Source of the DNA: Aestuariimicrobium ganziense
GTDB lineage: Bacteria > Actinomycetota > Actinomycetes > Propionibacteriales > Propionibacteriaceae
NCBI RefSeq assembly: GCF_015352975.1
Contig: NZ_JACYIZ010000001.1
Coordinates: 186,001-250,000 of the forward strand
DNA length: 64,000 nucleotides
Direction: 5' to 3'
Under the pieces are notes generated by a model that worked only from the letters and a program-made list of their open reading frames with translations, was not told the DNA's origin and ran no database searches. Every line of letters begins with the position of its first letter. Positions within the stretch are counted from its first letter, which is position 1. This document shows positions 54,881 through 64,000 of this stretch, piece after piece. Both the position numbers and the translations under genes were made by a program.

Positions 54881-55792
54881 GGCCTCGTCCCAGACCGCCA
54901 GGCTGCGCGCGGAGCGGAAGAGACGCGGTGTGGCCTCGACCGGGTCGGTGAACGACAGCTCTGCGGCGAGCAGTTGCAGGGGTGCGCTGAAGTCGTGGAT
55001 CGAGACGTCGAGCACCTCGGGGTAGAGCGGGTCGTTGATGATCGGGATGCCGAGCAGGTGCAGGTGCAACCTGATCTGGTGGGTGCGCCCGGTGTGCGGG
55101 ATCGCCTCGTACAGCCCCAGGTCACCTCGCCGCTCGAGCAGCCGCACCGTGGTGTGCGCGTTCGGCTCGACGTCCTGGCGCTGGATGGCCTGCAGGTTGC
55201 CGCGCTCCTTGACGATGTGGCTGCGCACCTCGGCTGGTTCGAGCAGGTCGTCGCGGGCGGCGGCGACGGCCAGGTAGCGCTTGGCGACGCCGCGGTGGGT
55301 GAACACCTCCTGGTAGGCGCCACGCCAGCGTCGCTCGGTGGTGCACAGCAGCACACCGGCGGTGTTGCGGTCGAGACGATGGGCCGGCCCGAGTTCGGGC
55401 AGGTCCAGCGACTGGCGAAGCTTCACCACCACCGTCTGCTGGATGTGGTTGCCGCGGGGGATCGAGGCCATGAAGTGCGGCTTGTCGACCACCACCAGGC
55501 GCTCGTCACGGTGCAGCACCACCGGCTCCCACGGCAGCGGGGTCTCATCGGGCAGGTCACGGTGGAACCAGATGAACCGGTGCGGCTGGTACGGGGCGTC
55601 GAGCGGGATCGGGGTGCCGGTCTCGTCGTGCCAGACCTGCTCGTCGAACATCTGGTCGATGCGTTCACCCGTGAGGCGTCGTCCGAGTCGCTCAACCAGG
55701 AAGTCGCGCATGGTCGTCCAGTCAGGCTCGCGTGGGGTACGCAACCAAGCAGCCTCGAGACCGAAGCGCTGGGGCAGGGGAGAGCGAGGCAC
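54872..55792 (-). CDS. RluA family 23S rRNA pseudouridine synthase
   Basis: This 306-residue protein has the catalytic segment [15 protein letters not shown] with the essential Asp, [16 protein letters not shown], and [23 protein letters not shown]. It converts uridines of rRNA or tRNA to pseudouridine; the target is unknown. The GTG at 55792 sits 1 nt after the yaaA stop (TGAGGTG), which sets the start and indicates an operon. The frame upstream is antisense-like and not coding. Confidence 0.88.
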   Translation of the reverse strand: MPRSPLPQRFGLEAAWLRTPREPDWTTMRDFLVERLGRRLTGERIDQMFDEQVWHDETGTPIPLDAPYQPHRFIWFHRDLPDETPLPWEPVVLHRDERLVVVDKPHFMASIPRGNHIQQTVVVKLRQSLDLPELGPAHRLDRNTAGVLLCTTERRWRGAYQEVFTHRGVAKRYLAVAAARDDLLEPAEVRSHIVKERGNLQAIQRQDVEPNAHTTVRLLERRGDLGLYEAIPHTGRTHQIRLHLHLLGIPIINDPLYPEVLDVSIHDFSAPLQLLAAELSFTDPVEATPRLFRSARSLAVWDEASG

Positions 55793-55793
55793 C

Positions 55794-56570
55794 TCAGTCG
55801 CGGACGAACACCGGCACGTCGGCGGTGGAGGCGTCGGCGTCGAAGCGGTAGCCGGATTCGGAGAACTCCTGCAATGCCTTGACCGAGCGCACCCGGTTGC
55901 GCACCATCCACCCGGCCATCTCGCCACGGGCACGCTTGGCCTTGAACGAGATCACCTTGCGCTGACCGGTGTTGGAGACGTCTTCGAAGCGCGGTGAGAC
56001 GACCCGGGCGTCGAGCACGTCGGGCCGGACCACCTTGCTGTACTCCTCCGAGGCCAAGTTGACCACCGCGGCAGCGCCGGGTGAGGCCTCGAGGTCGTCC
56101 TTGAGGAGTTCGGTGACGGTGTCGCCCCAGTAGTCGTAGAGGTTCTTGCCGCGGTCGGTGGCCAGACCGATGCCCATCTCGAGTCGGTAGGGCTGGATCA
56201 GGTCGAGCGGGCGGAGCACGCCGTACAGGCCGGACAGGATCCTGATCGTCTTCTGCGCCTCGGTGAAGTCACGCTCGTCGAAGCGCTCGGCCACGTCGAG
56301 CCCCTGGTAGACGTCACCCGAGAAGGCGAGCACCGCCGCGCGGGCGTTGCGGATGGTGAACGGGGTCTGGAACTCGCGGAACCGGTCGACGTTGAGGTGG
56401 GCCAACTCGTCCGAGACGCCCATCAGCGCGCGCAGGTCGTCAGGGGTCTTGGTGCGCATCACCTCGACGAGTTCGCTGCTGCGCTCGAGCAACCGAGGCT
56501 CGCTGTGCTTGCGGGTGGCCGGCTTGGACTCGAAGTCCAGCGACTTGGCGGGGGAGAGCAGGACGAGCAT
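55794..56570 (-). CDS. yaaA: Peroxide stress protein YaaA
   Basis: This 258-residue DUF328 family protein starts MLVLLSPAKSLDFES and has NARAAVLAFSGDVYQGLD, ILSGLYGVLRPLDLIQPYRLEMG, DYWGDTVTELL, VNLASEEYSKVV and FKAKRARGEMAGWMVR, all typical. In E. coli YaaA lowers free iron damage during H2O2 stress. TAGGGT is 6 nt before the ATG. It precedes the RluA gene in an operon. Confidence 0.93.
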   Translation of the reverse strand: MLVLLSPAKSLDFESKPATRKHSEPRLLERSSELVEVMRTKTPDDLRALMGVSDELAHLNVDRFREFQTPFTIRNARAAVLAFSGDVYQGLDVAERFDERDFTEAQKTIRILSGLYGVLRPLDLIQPYRLEMGIGLATDRGKNLYDYWGDTVTELLKDDLEASPGAAAVVNLASEEYSKVVRPDVLDARVVSPRFEDVSNTGQRKVISFKAKRARGEMAGWMVRNRVRSVKALQEFSESGYRFDADASTADVPVFVRD

Positions 56571-56582
56571 GCGCCCACCCTA
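56571..56582 (-). promoter_or_regulatory. Leaderless promoter -10 of yaaA
   Basis: The complement of 56577-56582 is TAGGGT, 6 nt from ATG 56570. Confidence 0.5.
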
Positions 56583-56602
56583 CCGACGGTGTGGCGAGGG
56601 GG

Positions 56603-57058
56603 TCAGTTCGTCAGCACGCTGATGCCGATGACCACCGCAACGATGGCCAGCACGACGCTGAACCACTGCATCGGGATGAAGAACAGCGAGTGCTGGTTCT
56701 TCAGGGCGGCCAGTTGCGCCTTCTCCTGGTCGAGCAGCCAGGCGGCCTGGGCCTGGGCCTCCTCCATCGACTGCGGACGAGGCTGCCCGGGACCAAGCGT
56801 GAAGTCGCCGCGCGCGACCGAGGCCTGCAGGAACTGTGCGCGCTCGGCGGCATGGGCGTCGATGCGCTGCTGCGGCGTGGTCTGGTTGAGGTGGACGCCG
56901 AGGAACCAGTTCGCGGCTGCCGCCGCCAGTCCGCCGACCAGCATCAGGATGCCGGTCGTCGACGTGCCACCGATGGCACCGCCGATGACTGCTCCGCCAC
57001 CGATGCCGGCCAGAGCGATCAGCGCCGTCAGAATGCCCCACCCACGCCAGATGATCAT
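56603..57058 (-). CDS. Hypothetical membrane protein
   Basis: This 151-residue protein has two N-terminal helices (ILTALIALAGIGGGAVIGGAIGG and GILMLVGGLAAAAANWFLGV), a polar middle that looks partly coiled-coil (EEAQAQAAWLLDQEKAQLAAL) and a C-terminal helix (WFSVVLAIVAVVIGISV). No function is recognisable. TAGCGT is 7 nt upstream of the ATG. Confidence 0.7.
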   Translation of the reverse strand: MIIWRGWGILTALIALAGIGGGAVIGGAIGGTSTTGILMLVGGLAAAAANWFLGVHLNQTTPQQRIDAHAAERAQFLQASVARGDFTLGPGQPRPQSMEEAQAQAAWLLDQEKAQLAALKNQHSLFFIPMQWFSVVLAIVAVVIGISVLTN

Positions 57059-57108
57059 GGCGCGAACGCTAACCCGACTGCGGTTCGTCCGGCGCTAACG
57101 TCGCAGCC
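57059..57108. promoter_or_regulatory. Divergent leaderless promoters hypothetical / CDF
   Basis: On the minus strand TAGCGT (complement of 57066-57071) is 7 nt from ATG 57058. On the plus strand TAACGT (57096-57101) is 7 nt from GTG 57109. Confidence 0.55.
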
Positions 57109-57720
57109 GTGGACCAGACCCGCCGCCTTCGGCGCACCGTGCTGGCGGTGGCCGGGCTCAACTTCGCCTACTTCTGGGTGGAGATCACCATCGCGTTGGC
57201 GATCGCCTCGGTGTCGCTGTTCGCCGACTCGGTCGACTTCCTCGAGGACACCGCGGTCAACCTGCTGATCTTCCTCGCGCTGGGCTGGTCGCTGGCCAGA
57301 CGGGCTCGGGTCGGCAAGCTGATGGCGATCATCATCTGCGTTCCGGCGGCGGCCGCCCTGGTGCAGGCCGTGCTGAAGTTCTTCGACCCGACCGCCCCCG
57401 ACCCGACCTCAATGGTGGTCACCGCCGGTGGCGCGATCGTGGTCAACTCAGTCTGCGCCTGGATCCTCGCCCAGTACCGCCACCACGGTGGTTCACTGAC
57501 CAAGGCCGCCTACTTGACCGCCCGCAACGACGTCTTCGCCAACATCGCGATCATCGCCATGGGTCTGGTGACCTTCGTGTGGCGCAGCGGCTGGCCCGAC
57601 ATCATCCTCGGGCTGGGCATCCTGGCGCTCAACCTGACCGCCGCCAAGGAGGTCTGGGAGGCTGCCACCGAGGAGGAGTTGGCAGCCAAAGCCTTGGCCG
57701 GCGACTTCGACGACGACTGA
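57109..57720 (+). CDS. Cation diffusion facilitator-like transporter
   Basis: This 203-residue membrane protein contains only the transmembrane part of CDF proteins. SVSLFADSVDFLEDTAVNLLIFLAL on helix 2 and TARNDVFANIAIIAMG on helix 5 carry the metal-site Asp/Asn residues. The usual cytoplasmic C-terminal domain is reduced to a short acidic tail, AGDFDDD. It likely exports Zn2+ or another divalent ion. The GTG start fits the -10 box. Confidence 0.8.
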   Translation: MDQTRRLRRTVLAVAGLNFAYFWVEITIALAIASVSLFADSVDFLEDTAVNLLIFLALGWSLARRARVGKLMAIIICVPAAAALVQAVLKFFDPTAPDPTSMVVTAGGAIVVNSVCAWILAQYRHHGGSLTKAAYLTARNDVFANIAIIAMGLVTFVWRSGWPDIILGLGILALNLTAAKEVWEAATEEELAAKALAGDFDDD

Positions 57721-57751
57721 CCCCCACCCCCACATTGCGAGGAGGACGACG

Positions 57752-58486
57752 ATGGTGCACGAGTGGGACGCCACCAGTTACGACGCGCTGCCGCTGCCGC
57801 ACGTGGCGTGGGGACGCGGGGTGCTGGACCGTCTCGACCTGCGCGGTGAAGAACACCTGCTCGACGCCGGGTGTGGCACCGGACGAGACGCCGAGGCCGC
57901 CCTGGAGCGCTGGCCGGGCCTGCGGGTCACCGGTGTCGATGCCTCCCAGGCGATGGTCGAGGCGGCCCGGGAGCGCCTGGGGGATCGCGCCACTGTGCTG
58001 CTGGCCGACCTCACCCAGCCGCTACCTCTGGACGAGCCGGTGGATGCGGTGATGAGCGTGGCCGCCTTCCACTGGGTCGCCGACCATCGAAGCCTGTTCG
58101 CCAACCTGGCCGCGGTGCTCGTCCCCGGGGGACGACTGGTCAGTGACTGCGGAGGGCTGGGCAACATCGCCAACGTCGAGGAGGGCCTCGAGGCCGTCAC
58201 CGGTCGGCCCAAGCGCGGTGTCGAGTTCGCCGGGGTCGACCAGACCCGACGCGACCTGCAAGAGGCTGGGTTCGTCGTCGAGGACGTGCGGTTGAGGCGC
58301 GACCCGATCCGGCTGCGTGATGACGCCCAGCTCGAGGCCTACCTGGCCACGGTGTGCCTGGGCAACTACCTGGCCGAGTTGCCCGAGCAGGAGCAGCCGT
58401 CCTTCGTCCGCGGTGTCCGGCTGGCGATGCCCGAACCCGTGGTCGACTACGTGCGCCTCGAGATCGAGGCGCACCGCGCCGGCTGA
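57752..58486 (+). CDS. Class I SAM-dependent methyltransferase (trans-aconitate methyltransferase-like)
   Basis: This 244-residue protein has LLDAGCGTGRDAEAALERWPGLRVTGVDASQAMV as SAM site and VMSVAAFHWVADHRSLFANLAAVLVPGGRLV, a pattern shared with Tam-like methylases. The substrate is unknown. GAGGAGG lies 7 nt before ATG 57752, one of the clearer Shine-Dalgarno sites in this window. Confidence 0.82.
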   Translation: MVHEWDATSYDALPLPHVAWGRGVLDRLDLRGEEHLLDAGCGTGRDAEAALERWPGLRVTGVDASQAMVEAARERLGDRATVLLADLTQPLPLDEPVDAVMSVAAFHWVADHRSLFANLAAVLVPGGRLVSDCGGLGNIANVEEGLEAVTGRPKRGVEFAGVDQTRRDLQEAGFVVEDVRLRRDPIRLRDDAQLEAYLATVCLGNYLAELPEQEQPSFVRGVRLAMPEPVVDYVRLEIEAHRAG

Positions 58487-58543
58487 GCGCGACTTGCAGG
58501 CTGCCCCTTGGCAGCATCGGTGGTCGCGTGTCACCATCGCGCA

Positions 58544-60913
<2,370 letters not shown>

Positions 60914-60944
60914 GGCCGGAGCGCTGGCAGGCGGGCGTCTGCGC

Positions 60945-61184
60945 CTAGGCCAGAGCGGTCACGGCGGCGGTGATCGCGGCCAGCAGCAGGGCGATCAGCA
61001 CCAGGCCCTCGTAGCGTGAGGCGTCCATCGACCGGAACAGGCGGGCACCGATGAAGTAGGTGGCCAGCGCCGACAGTGCCATCCACACGATGCCCGGCGC
61101 GACCACCAGCGTGCCGCCGATCGCGAGCATCGCCAGGCTGATCGGCACCCGTACGAGGTTCAGGGCCACCAGGGCGTCGCGCAT
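60945..61184 (-). CDS. Small hypothetical membrane protein
   Basis: This 79-residue protein with two or three helices (VRVPISLAMLAIGGTLVVAPGIVWMALSALATYFIGARLF and GLVLIALLLAAITAAVTAL) has no known function. ATG 61184 follows the dksA-like stop by 10 bp, so the two are likely co-transcribed. A longer frame start at 61250 would overlap that gene. Confidence 0.65.
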   Translation of the reverse strand: MRDALVALNLVRVPISLAMLAIGGTLVVAPGIVWMALSALATYFIGARLFRSMDASRYEGLVLIALLLAAITAAVTALA

Positions 61185-61194
61185 AGTCCACGGT

Positions 61195-61527
61195 TCAGGC
61201 GTGGTCGACGCAGGTGGTCGACCAGGGTCGGAACTCCAGCCTGGCCTCACCGATCGGACGATCGCACACGTCGCAGCGACCGTAGCTGCCCTCGATCAAC
61301 TTGTGGCGGGCCCGGTTGACCTGGTCGAGCACCGTCTGGGCGTTCTGGGCGACCGAGGCGTCCTCCATCTGGCCGATCGCCTGGGTGGTGCCGTCACCGA
61401 TGCGCTTGCCGAAGCCGATGGTGGTGTCGGAGTCGACCGGAGTGGTGAGACGCGCCAGTTCGGCACGCAACTGTGCGGCCTTGGCGTCCAGTTCGGCCGA
61501 GACCTCGGCCAGGTCAGGAACAGTCAC
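61195..61527 (-). CDS. DksA/TraR-type zinc finger protein
   Basis: This 110-residue protein has an N-terminal coiled coil (AEVSAELDAKAAQLRAELARL) and a C-terminal zinc finger, YGRCDVCDRPI...TTCVDH. The fourth ligand position may be His rather than Cys. It may bind the RNA polymerase secondary channel; the role in actinobacteria is poorly known. GTG 61527 is chosen because GATACT stands 6 nt upstream. Confidence 0.8.
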   Translation of the reverse strand: MTVPDLAEVSAELDAKAAQLRAELARLTTPVDSDTTIGFGKRIGDGTTQAIGQMEDASVAQNAQTVLDQVNRARHKLIEGSYGRCDVCDRPIGEARLEFRPWSTTCVDHA

Positions 61528-61587
61528 CCGTCCAGTATCCGCCCGCACACCATCGCCGCGAGCGGTTCGTGGTGAACCCCTGCTCAG

Positions 61588-61932
61588 TCAGCCGGCGTGG
61601 TCGGCGCTGTAGGCATCGAACAGTCGGGCGATGAGCTCCTCCAGCTCGGCCGCGAGGTCGTCCAACGAGCTGAACTGCAGCGTCGACTTGCCCGTTCGTC
61701 GCTTCAACAGCTCAGCCGAACAGCCCTCGAGGGCCTCGGGGTAGCGCTCCATGATGATCATGAACAACCCGACGTGCTTGCTGGCTCGCTTGACCGCGGC
61801 GAAGTACTCGTGGCCCTTGGTGCCTGGCCAGGTCAGGCTCGGCATGTTGTAGATCGTGGCGTCGACCAGCGGCGGCTGGTGAGCGCGCAGCAGTTCCCAC
61901 AGCCGGGCTTCGACGGCATGCAGGTCAGCCAT
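61588..61932 (-). CDS. DUF1801-like protein
   Basis: This 114-residue protein (NMPSLTWPGTKGHEYFAAVKRASKHVGLFMIIMERYPEAL, KRRTGKSTLQFSSLDDL) resembles the small YdhG/DUF1801 family, whose function is unknown. GACCAT 7 nt before the ATG may serve as its -10. It is downstream of the DJ-1-like gene with a 13-bp gap. Confidence 0.65.
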   Translation of the reverse strand: MADLHAVEARLWELLRAHQPPLVDATIYNMPSLTWPGTKGHEYFAAVKRASKHVGLFMIIMERYPEALEGCSAELLKRRTGKSTLQFSSLDDLAAELEELIARLFDAYSADHAG

Positions 61933-61945
61933 GCCGTCGATGGTC

Positions 61946-62677
61946 TCACGACCGGGCGAGCAACTTCACGACTTCTTCGGCAACGCCCTTGGCGCTCATC
62001 GGGTTCTGACCGGTGACGAGGTTGCCGTCACGCACGACCTTCTCGGCCATCGGACGCAGCGCCTTGGTGTACTTCGCCCCTTGCGCCTTGAGCTGCTCGT
62101 CCAGTCGGAAGGGCACGGCCTGGTCGCGTCCGGCCAGCTTCTCCTCGGCCCACGAGAAGCCGGTGAGCTTGCGGCCCTTGATGAGTGCCGTGCCGTCCGG
62201 CAGCCGCACGGTGATCAGGCCGGCGGGCCCGTGGCAGACCGCCGAGACGATGCCATCACGCTGCCAGGTGTCGACGATGAGTCGGCCGAGGGCGTCGCTG
62301 TGCGGGAAGTCGAACATCGTCCCGTGTCCGCCGGCCAGGTAGATCGCGTCGAACTGCTGGTCGGCCACCTCGTCCAGCGAGAGGGTGTTCTCGAGCAGGG
62401 CCATGTAGGCCGGATCCTCGTAACGCTCCTGGGTGCCGCCCATCTTCAGCACCAGCGAGCCGAGGCTCTCGGGGTCGATCGGGACGCGCCCGCCGGCAAC
62501 GCTGGCGATCACCACGGCGTGGCCCGCCTTCTCGACGACGTCGTGGAAGTGGGTCAACTCACCCAGCCACAGACCGGTGCGGTAGCCGACCTTCTCGTAC
62601 GAGCCTGCAGAGGTGACCACGACCAGGATGCGCTTGGTGGGGTCGGTGCTCGCCGTCTTCCTGTCCTTCTTCGCCAT
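61946..62677 (-). CDS. DJ-1/PfpI family protein (HchA-like glutamine amidotransferase fold)
   Basis: This 243-residue protein has the nucleophile elbow VSAVCHGPAGLI with the catalytic Cys, AIYLAGGHGTMFDFP, and the N-terminal Glu region GLWLGELTHFHDVVEKAG. It is probably a glyoxalase III-like or chaperone-type enzyme against carbonyl stress; the exact activity is unknown. The ATG lies 6 nt after CACCGT. Confidence 0.87.
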   Translation of the reverse strand: MAKKDRKTASTDPTKRILVVVTSAGSYEKVGYRTGLWLGELTHFHDVVEKAGHAVVIASVAGGRVPIDPESLGSLVLKMGGTQERYEDPAYMALLENTLSLDEVADQQFDAIYLAGGHGTMFDFPHSDALGRLIVDTWQRDGIVSAVCHGPAGLITVRLPDGTALIKGRKLTGFSWAEEKLAGRDQAVPFRLDEQLKAQGAKYTKALRPMAEKVVRDGNLVTGQNPMSAKGVAEEVVKLLARS

Positions 62678-62757
62678 GGCTCAACGGTGGCAGACCCGGT
62701 CGGTACTTCGACCTCAGCCTGTTCGCATCCCACCCCGGCGGATGGAGCCGCCCGCGG

Positions 62758-63090
62758 TCAGCGGTCGTCGCGAAGCTGGGGCGGGACGACCGCGGAGTTC
62801 GGGTCGTACTCCTCCTGGCGCACCCGCTCGTCGATCGTGTCGTCATGACTGGGGTCGACCATGTCCTGGGCGGCCTCACGAGCACCGAACTGGGAGCGTT
62901 CGAGGTCTTCGGGCAGGGCCCCGTTGTCAATCAGGTCGTCGGTCGACAGGTCTTCGGTGGTGACGTCTGACTGGGTGGTCAGCAACTCGTCCTCGGCCTG
63001 GTCGACCAGTTCGACGGCGTCGCGGTCAGGCGCTTCACGCACGGGGAAGTCCTCGGGTTCGGGCAGGTCACGGTGGCCTTCGATGCTCAT
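62758..63090 (-). CDS. Acidic hypothetical protein
   Basis: This 110-residue, strongly acidic and probably unstructured protein (DAVELVDQAEDELLTTQSDV, DDTIDERVRQEEYDPNS) looks like actinobacterial acidic proteins of unknown function. No domain is recognised. It is divergent from padR. Confidence 0.6.
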   Translation of the reverse strand: MSIEGHRDLPEPEDFPVREAPDRDAVELVDQAEDELLTTQSDVTTEDLSTDDLIDNGALPEDLERSQFGAREAAQDMVDPSHDDTIDERVRQEEYDPNSAVVPPQLRDDR

Positions 63091-63159
63091 GGGTCCAGCC
63101 TCACACGGACGCGGCGACTCCCAGGACGGCCGGGTGGACCGCCCACCCCAGAGGGGGGC

Positions 63160-63186
63160 TATGCTCTTACCTAGAAGTTCTAGGTA
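63160..63186 (+). promoter_or_regulatory. padR promoter and palindromic operator
   Basis: TATGCT (63160-63165) is a -10 box. The perfect 9-1-9 palindrome TACCTAGAAGTTCTAGGTA (63168-63186) covers the expected start of transcription, and GGAGG (63188-63192) follows. A PadR dimer bound here would block transcription, so autorepression is likely. Confidence 0.6.
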
Positions 63187-63196
63187 TGGAGGTCGG

Positions 63197-63565
63197 ATGC
63201 GCGTCGGAAAGGACCTGGTGGCAGCGTCGTCGGCACCGTTGGTGCTGGGCGTGCTGGCCGAGGGTGACAGCTACGGCTACGCGATCATCCAGCGAGTGGC
63301 GGAGTTGTCTCGCGGCGACCTGGAGTGGAGCGAGGGGCTGCTGTACCCGTTGCTGCACCGGCTCGAGCGGCAGGGCCAGGTGGAGTCATCGTGGGGCAGG
63401 GCTGAGTCCGGACGCCGGCGCCGCTACTACCGCCTCACCAGGGCGGGGCGTGAGGCACTCGATGAGCACCGCACCCAGTGGCGTGCGGTGAACGATGCCT
63501 TGACGACGATGTGGGACCAGATGGCACGAGTCCTGGCCCCGGTTCAGTTGGCATGGGGGAAGTGA
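63197..63565 (+). CDS. PadR family transcriptional regulator
   Basis: This 122-residue protein has the PadR winged helix: LVLGVLAEGDSYGYAIIQRVAELSRGDLEWSEGLLYPLLHRLERQGQVESSW, then GRRRRYYRLTRAGREALDEH, and a C-terminal dimerisation helix. GGAGG precedes ATG 63197. It is followed after one base by a membrane-protein gene, a common PadR pair that usually answers to envelope stress or drugs. Confidence 0.88.
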   Translation: MRVGKDLVAASSAPLVLGVLAEGDSYGYAIIQRVAELSRGDLEWSEGLLYPLLHRLERQGQVESSWGRAESGRRRRYYRLTRAGREALDEHRTQWRAVNDALTTMWDQMARVLAPVQLAWGK

Positions 63566-63566
63566 C

Positions 63567-64000
63567 GTGAGCGTGAATCCGACCGAGAGTGGCCTCGACC
63601 AGCAGGTGGGGCTGTGGCGGGAGCAGCTCGCCAAGCGCCCCGGCGTCGATGCCGGTGACGTGGACGAATTGACCGACCACCTGCTCGGCCATGTCGATGC
63701 CCTCGAGTCGGTTGGGCTGAGCCCGGACGAGGCGTTCCTGGTCGCGGTCAAGCGCGTCGGTGACCAGCACGCCATCGCCCGGGAGTTCGCCGAGGAGAAC
63801 TCCGCTCGGCTGTGGCGCACCCTGGTGCTCGAACCCGAGGAGCCGGGCCCGAAGGGCTGGCGTGATCCAGGGGCGATGCTGGTCTTCGCCATGCTGGCCG
63901 GTCTGGCGGCACGGTTGACCTTCGGGGTGTCGATGGACGAGGGCGGCTCGCAGTTCACCGTGGCACTGGCGGGCAGTGGCGTCTTCCTGGCGCTCGCGGG
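63567..64000 (+). CDS. PadR-linked membrane protein (3' end cut by window)
   Basis: The frame opens at GTG 63567, one base after the padR stop, and runs off the window after 144 codons. The first 90 residues (LWREQLAKRPGVDAGDVDELTDHLLGHVDALESVGLSPDEAF, AVKRVG) form the permease-prefix domain seen in PadR-linked proteins. Hydrophobic segments begin with AMLVFAMLAGLAARLTFG and FTVALAGSGVFLALA. The function is unknown. Confidence 0.75.
   Translation, partial: MSVNPTESGLDQQVGLWREQLAKRPGVDAGDVDELTDHLLGHVDALESVGLSPDEAFLVAVKRVGDQHAIAREFAEENSARLWRTLVLEPEEPGPKGWRDPGAMLVFAMLAGLAARLTFGVSMDEGGSQFTVALAGSGVFLALA

Overview
This is a high-GC actinobacterial chromosome segment. Actinobacterial markers include RbpA, the Pup/Dop/ARC pupylation genes, an Lnt plus polyprenol-phosphate mannosyltransferase pair, and an HTH-MurA fusion. 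The gene set and the GH13 enzyme would suit Propionibacteriales, but that is inference. About sixty genes are packed tightly, with many GTG starts and 4-bp stop/start overlaps.

Layout. 1-3.8 kb: fmt (cut by the window edge), rsmB, rpe and a PAC2 gene. 3.9-10.3 kb: metH, an MFS exporter, a HAD phosphatase and trmI. 10.4-14.7 kb: arc, a truncated HNH gene, a DUF3054 gene, dop and pup, with no 20S proteasome genes next to them. 14.7-18.7 kb: tyrA, cmk, plsC-like, der. 18.8-25.1 kb: a tRNA-Pro(GGG) gene carrying an integrated element of about 6.3 kb. 25.1-35.9 kb: nucleotidyltransferase, TSUP permease, APH-like kinase, methyltransferase, beta-mannosidase, GMC oxidoreductase, Nudix, sugar isomerase and a VIT iron/manganese transporter behind a DtxR-like box. 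36-39.3 kb: metY, metX, metW. 39.3-45.9 kb: 5'-3' exonuclease, Lrp, lnt, ppm, fxsA, rbpA, GDPD, pyridoxal kinase. 45.9-54.9 kb: HTH-MurA, lpd, two CNNM/CBS proteins, an AEC carrier and a divergent GH13 enzyme. 54.9-64 kb: RluA, YaaA, CDF, a UvrA paralogue, DksA-like, DJ-1-like, PadR and its membrane partner (cut by the window end).

The main accessory feature is the element. It is bounded by 44-bp direct repeats that match the 3' part of the tRNA with one mismatch. It carries three pairs of GGGGACCA boxes, each spaced 11 bp, which look like integrase arm sites. Its recombinase is an in-frame chimera of a DprA N-terminus and a tyrosine-recombinase catalytic domain. The cargo is a candidate two-gene restriction-modification or defence system: a DNA methyltransferase (DPMCGSGT, TSPPY), then an 871-residue protein joining a MutL/MORC-type GHKL ATPase to a nuclease domain that resembles FokI (LGG..PEG...DAK). 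The element also holds a frameshifted small membrane-protein gene and no visible excisionase.

A recurrent regulatory theme is a -10-like hexamer (TANNNT or close) placed 6-7 nt before the start codon, with no room for a ribosome binding site. I find it at about 20 genes, which points to widespread leaderless transcripts. I used it to choose several starts. In two divergent pairs the two -10 boxes overlap.
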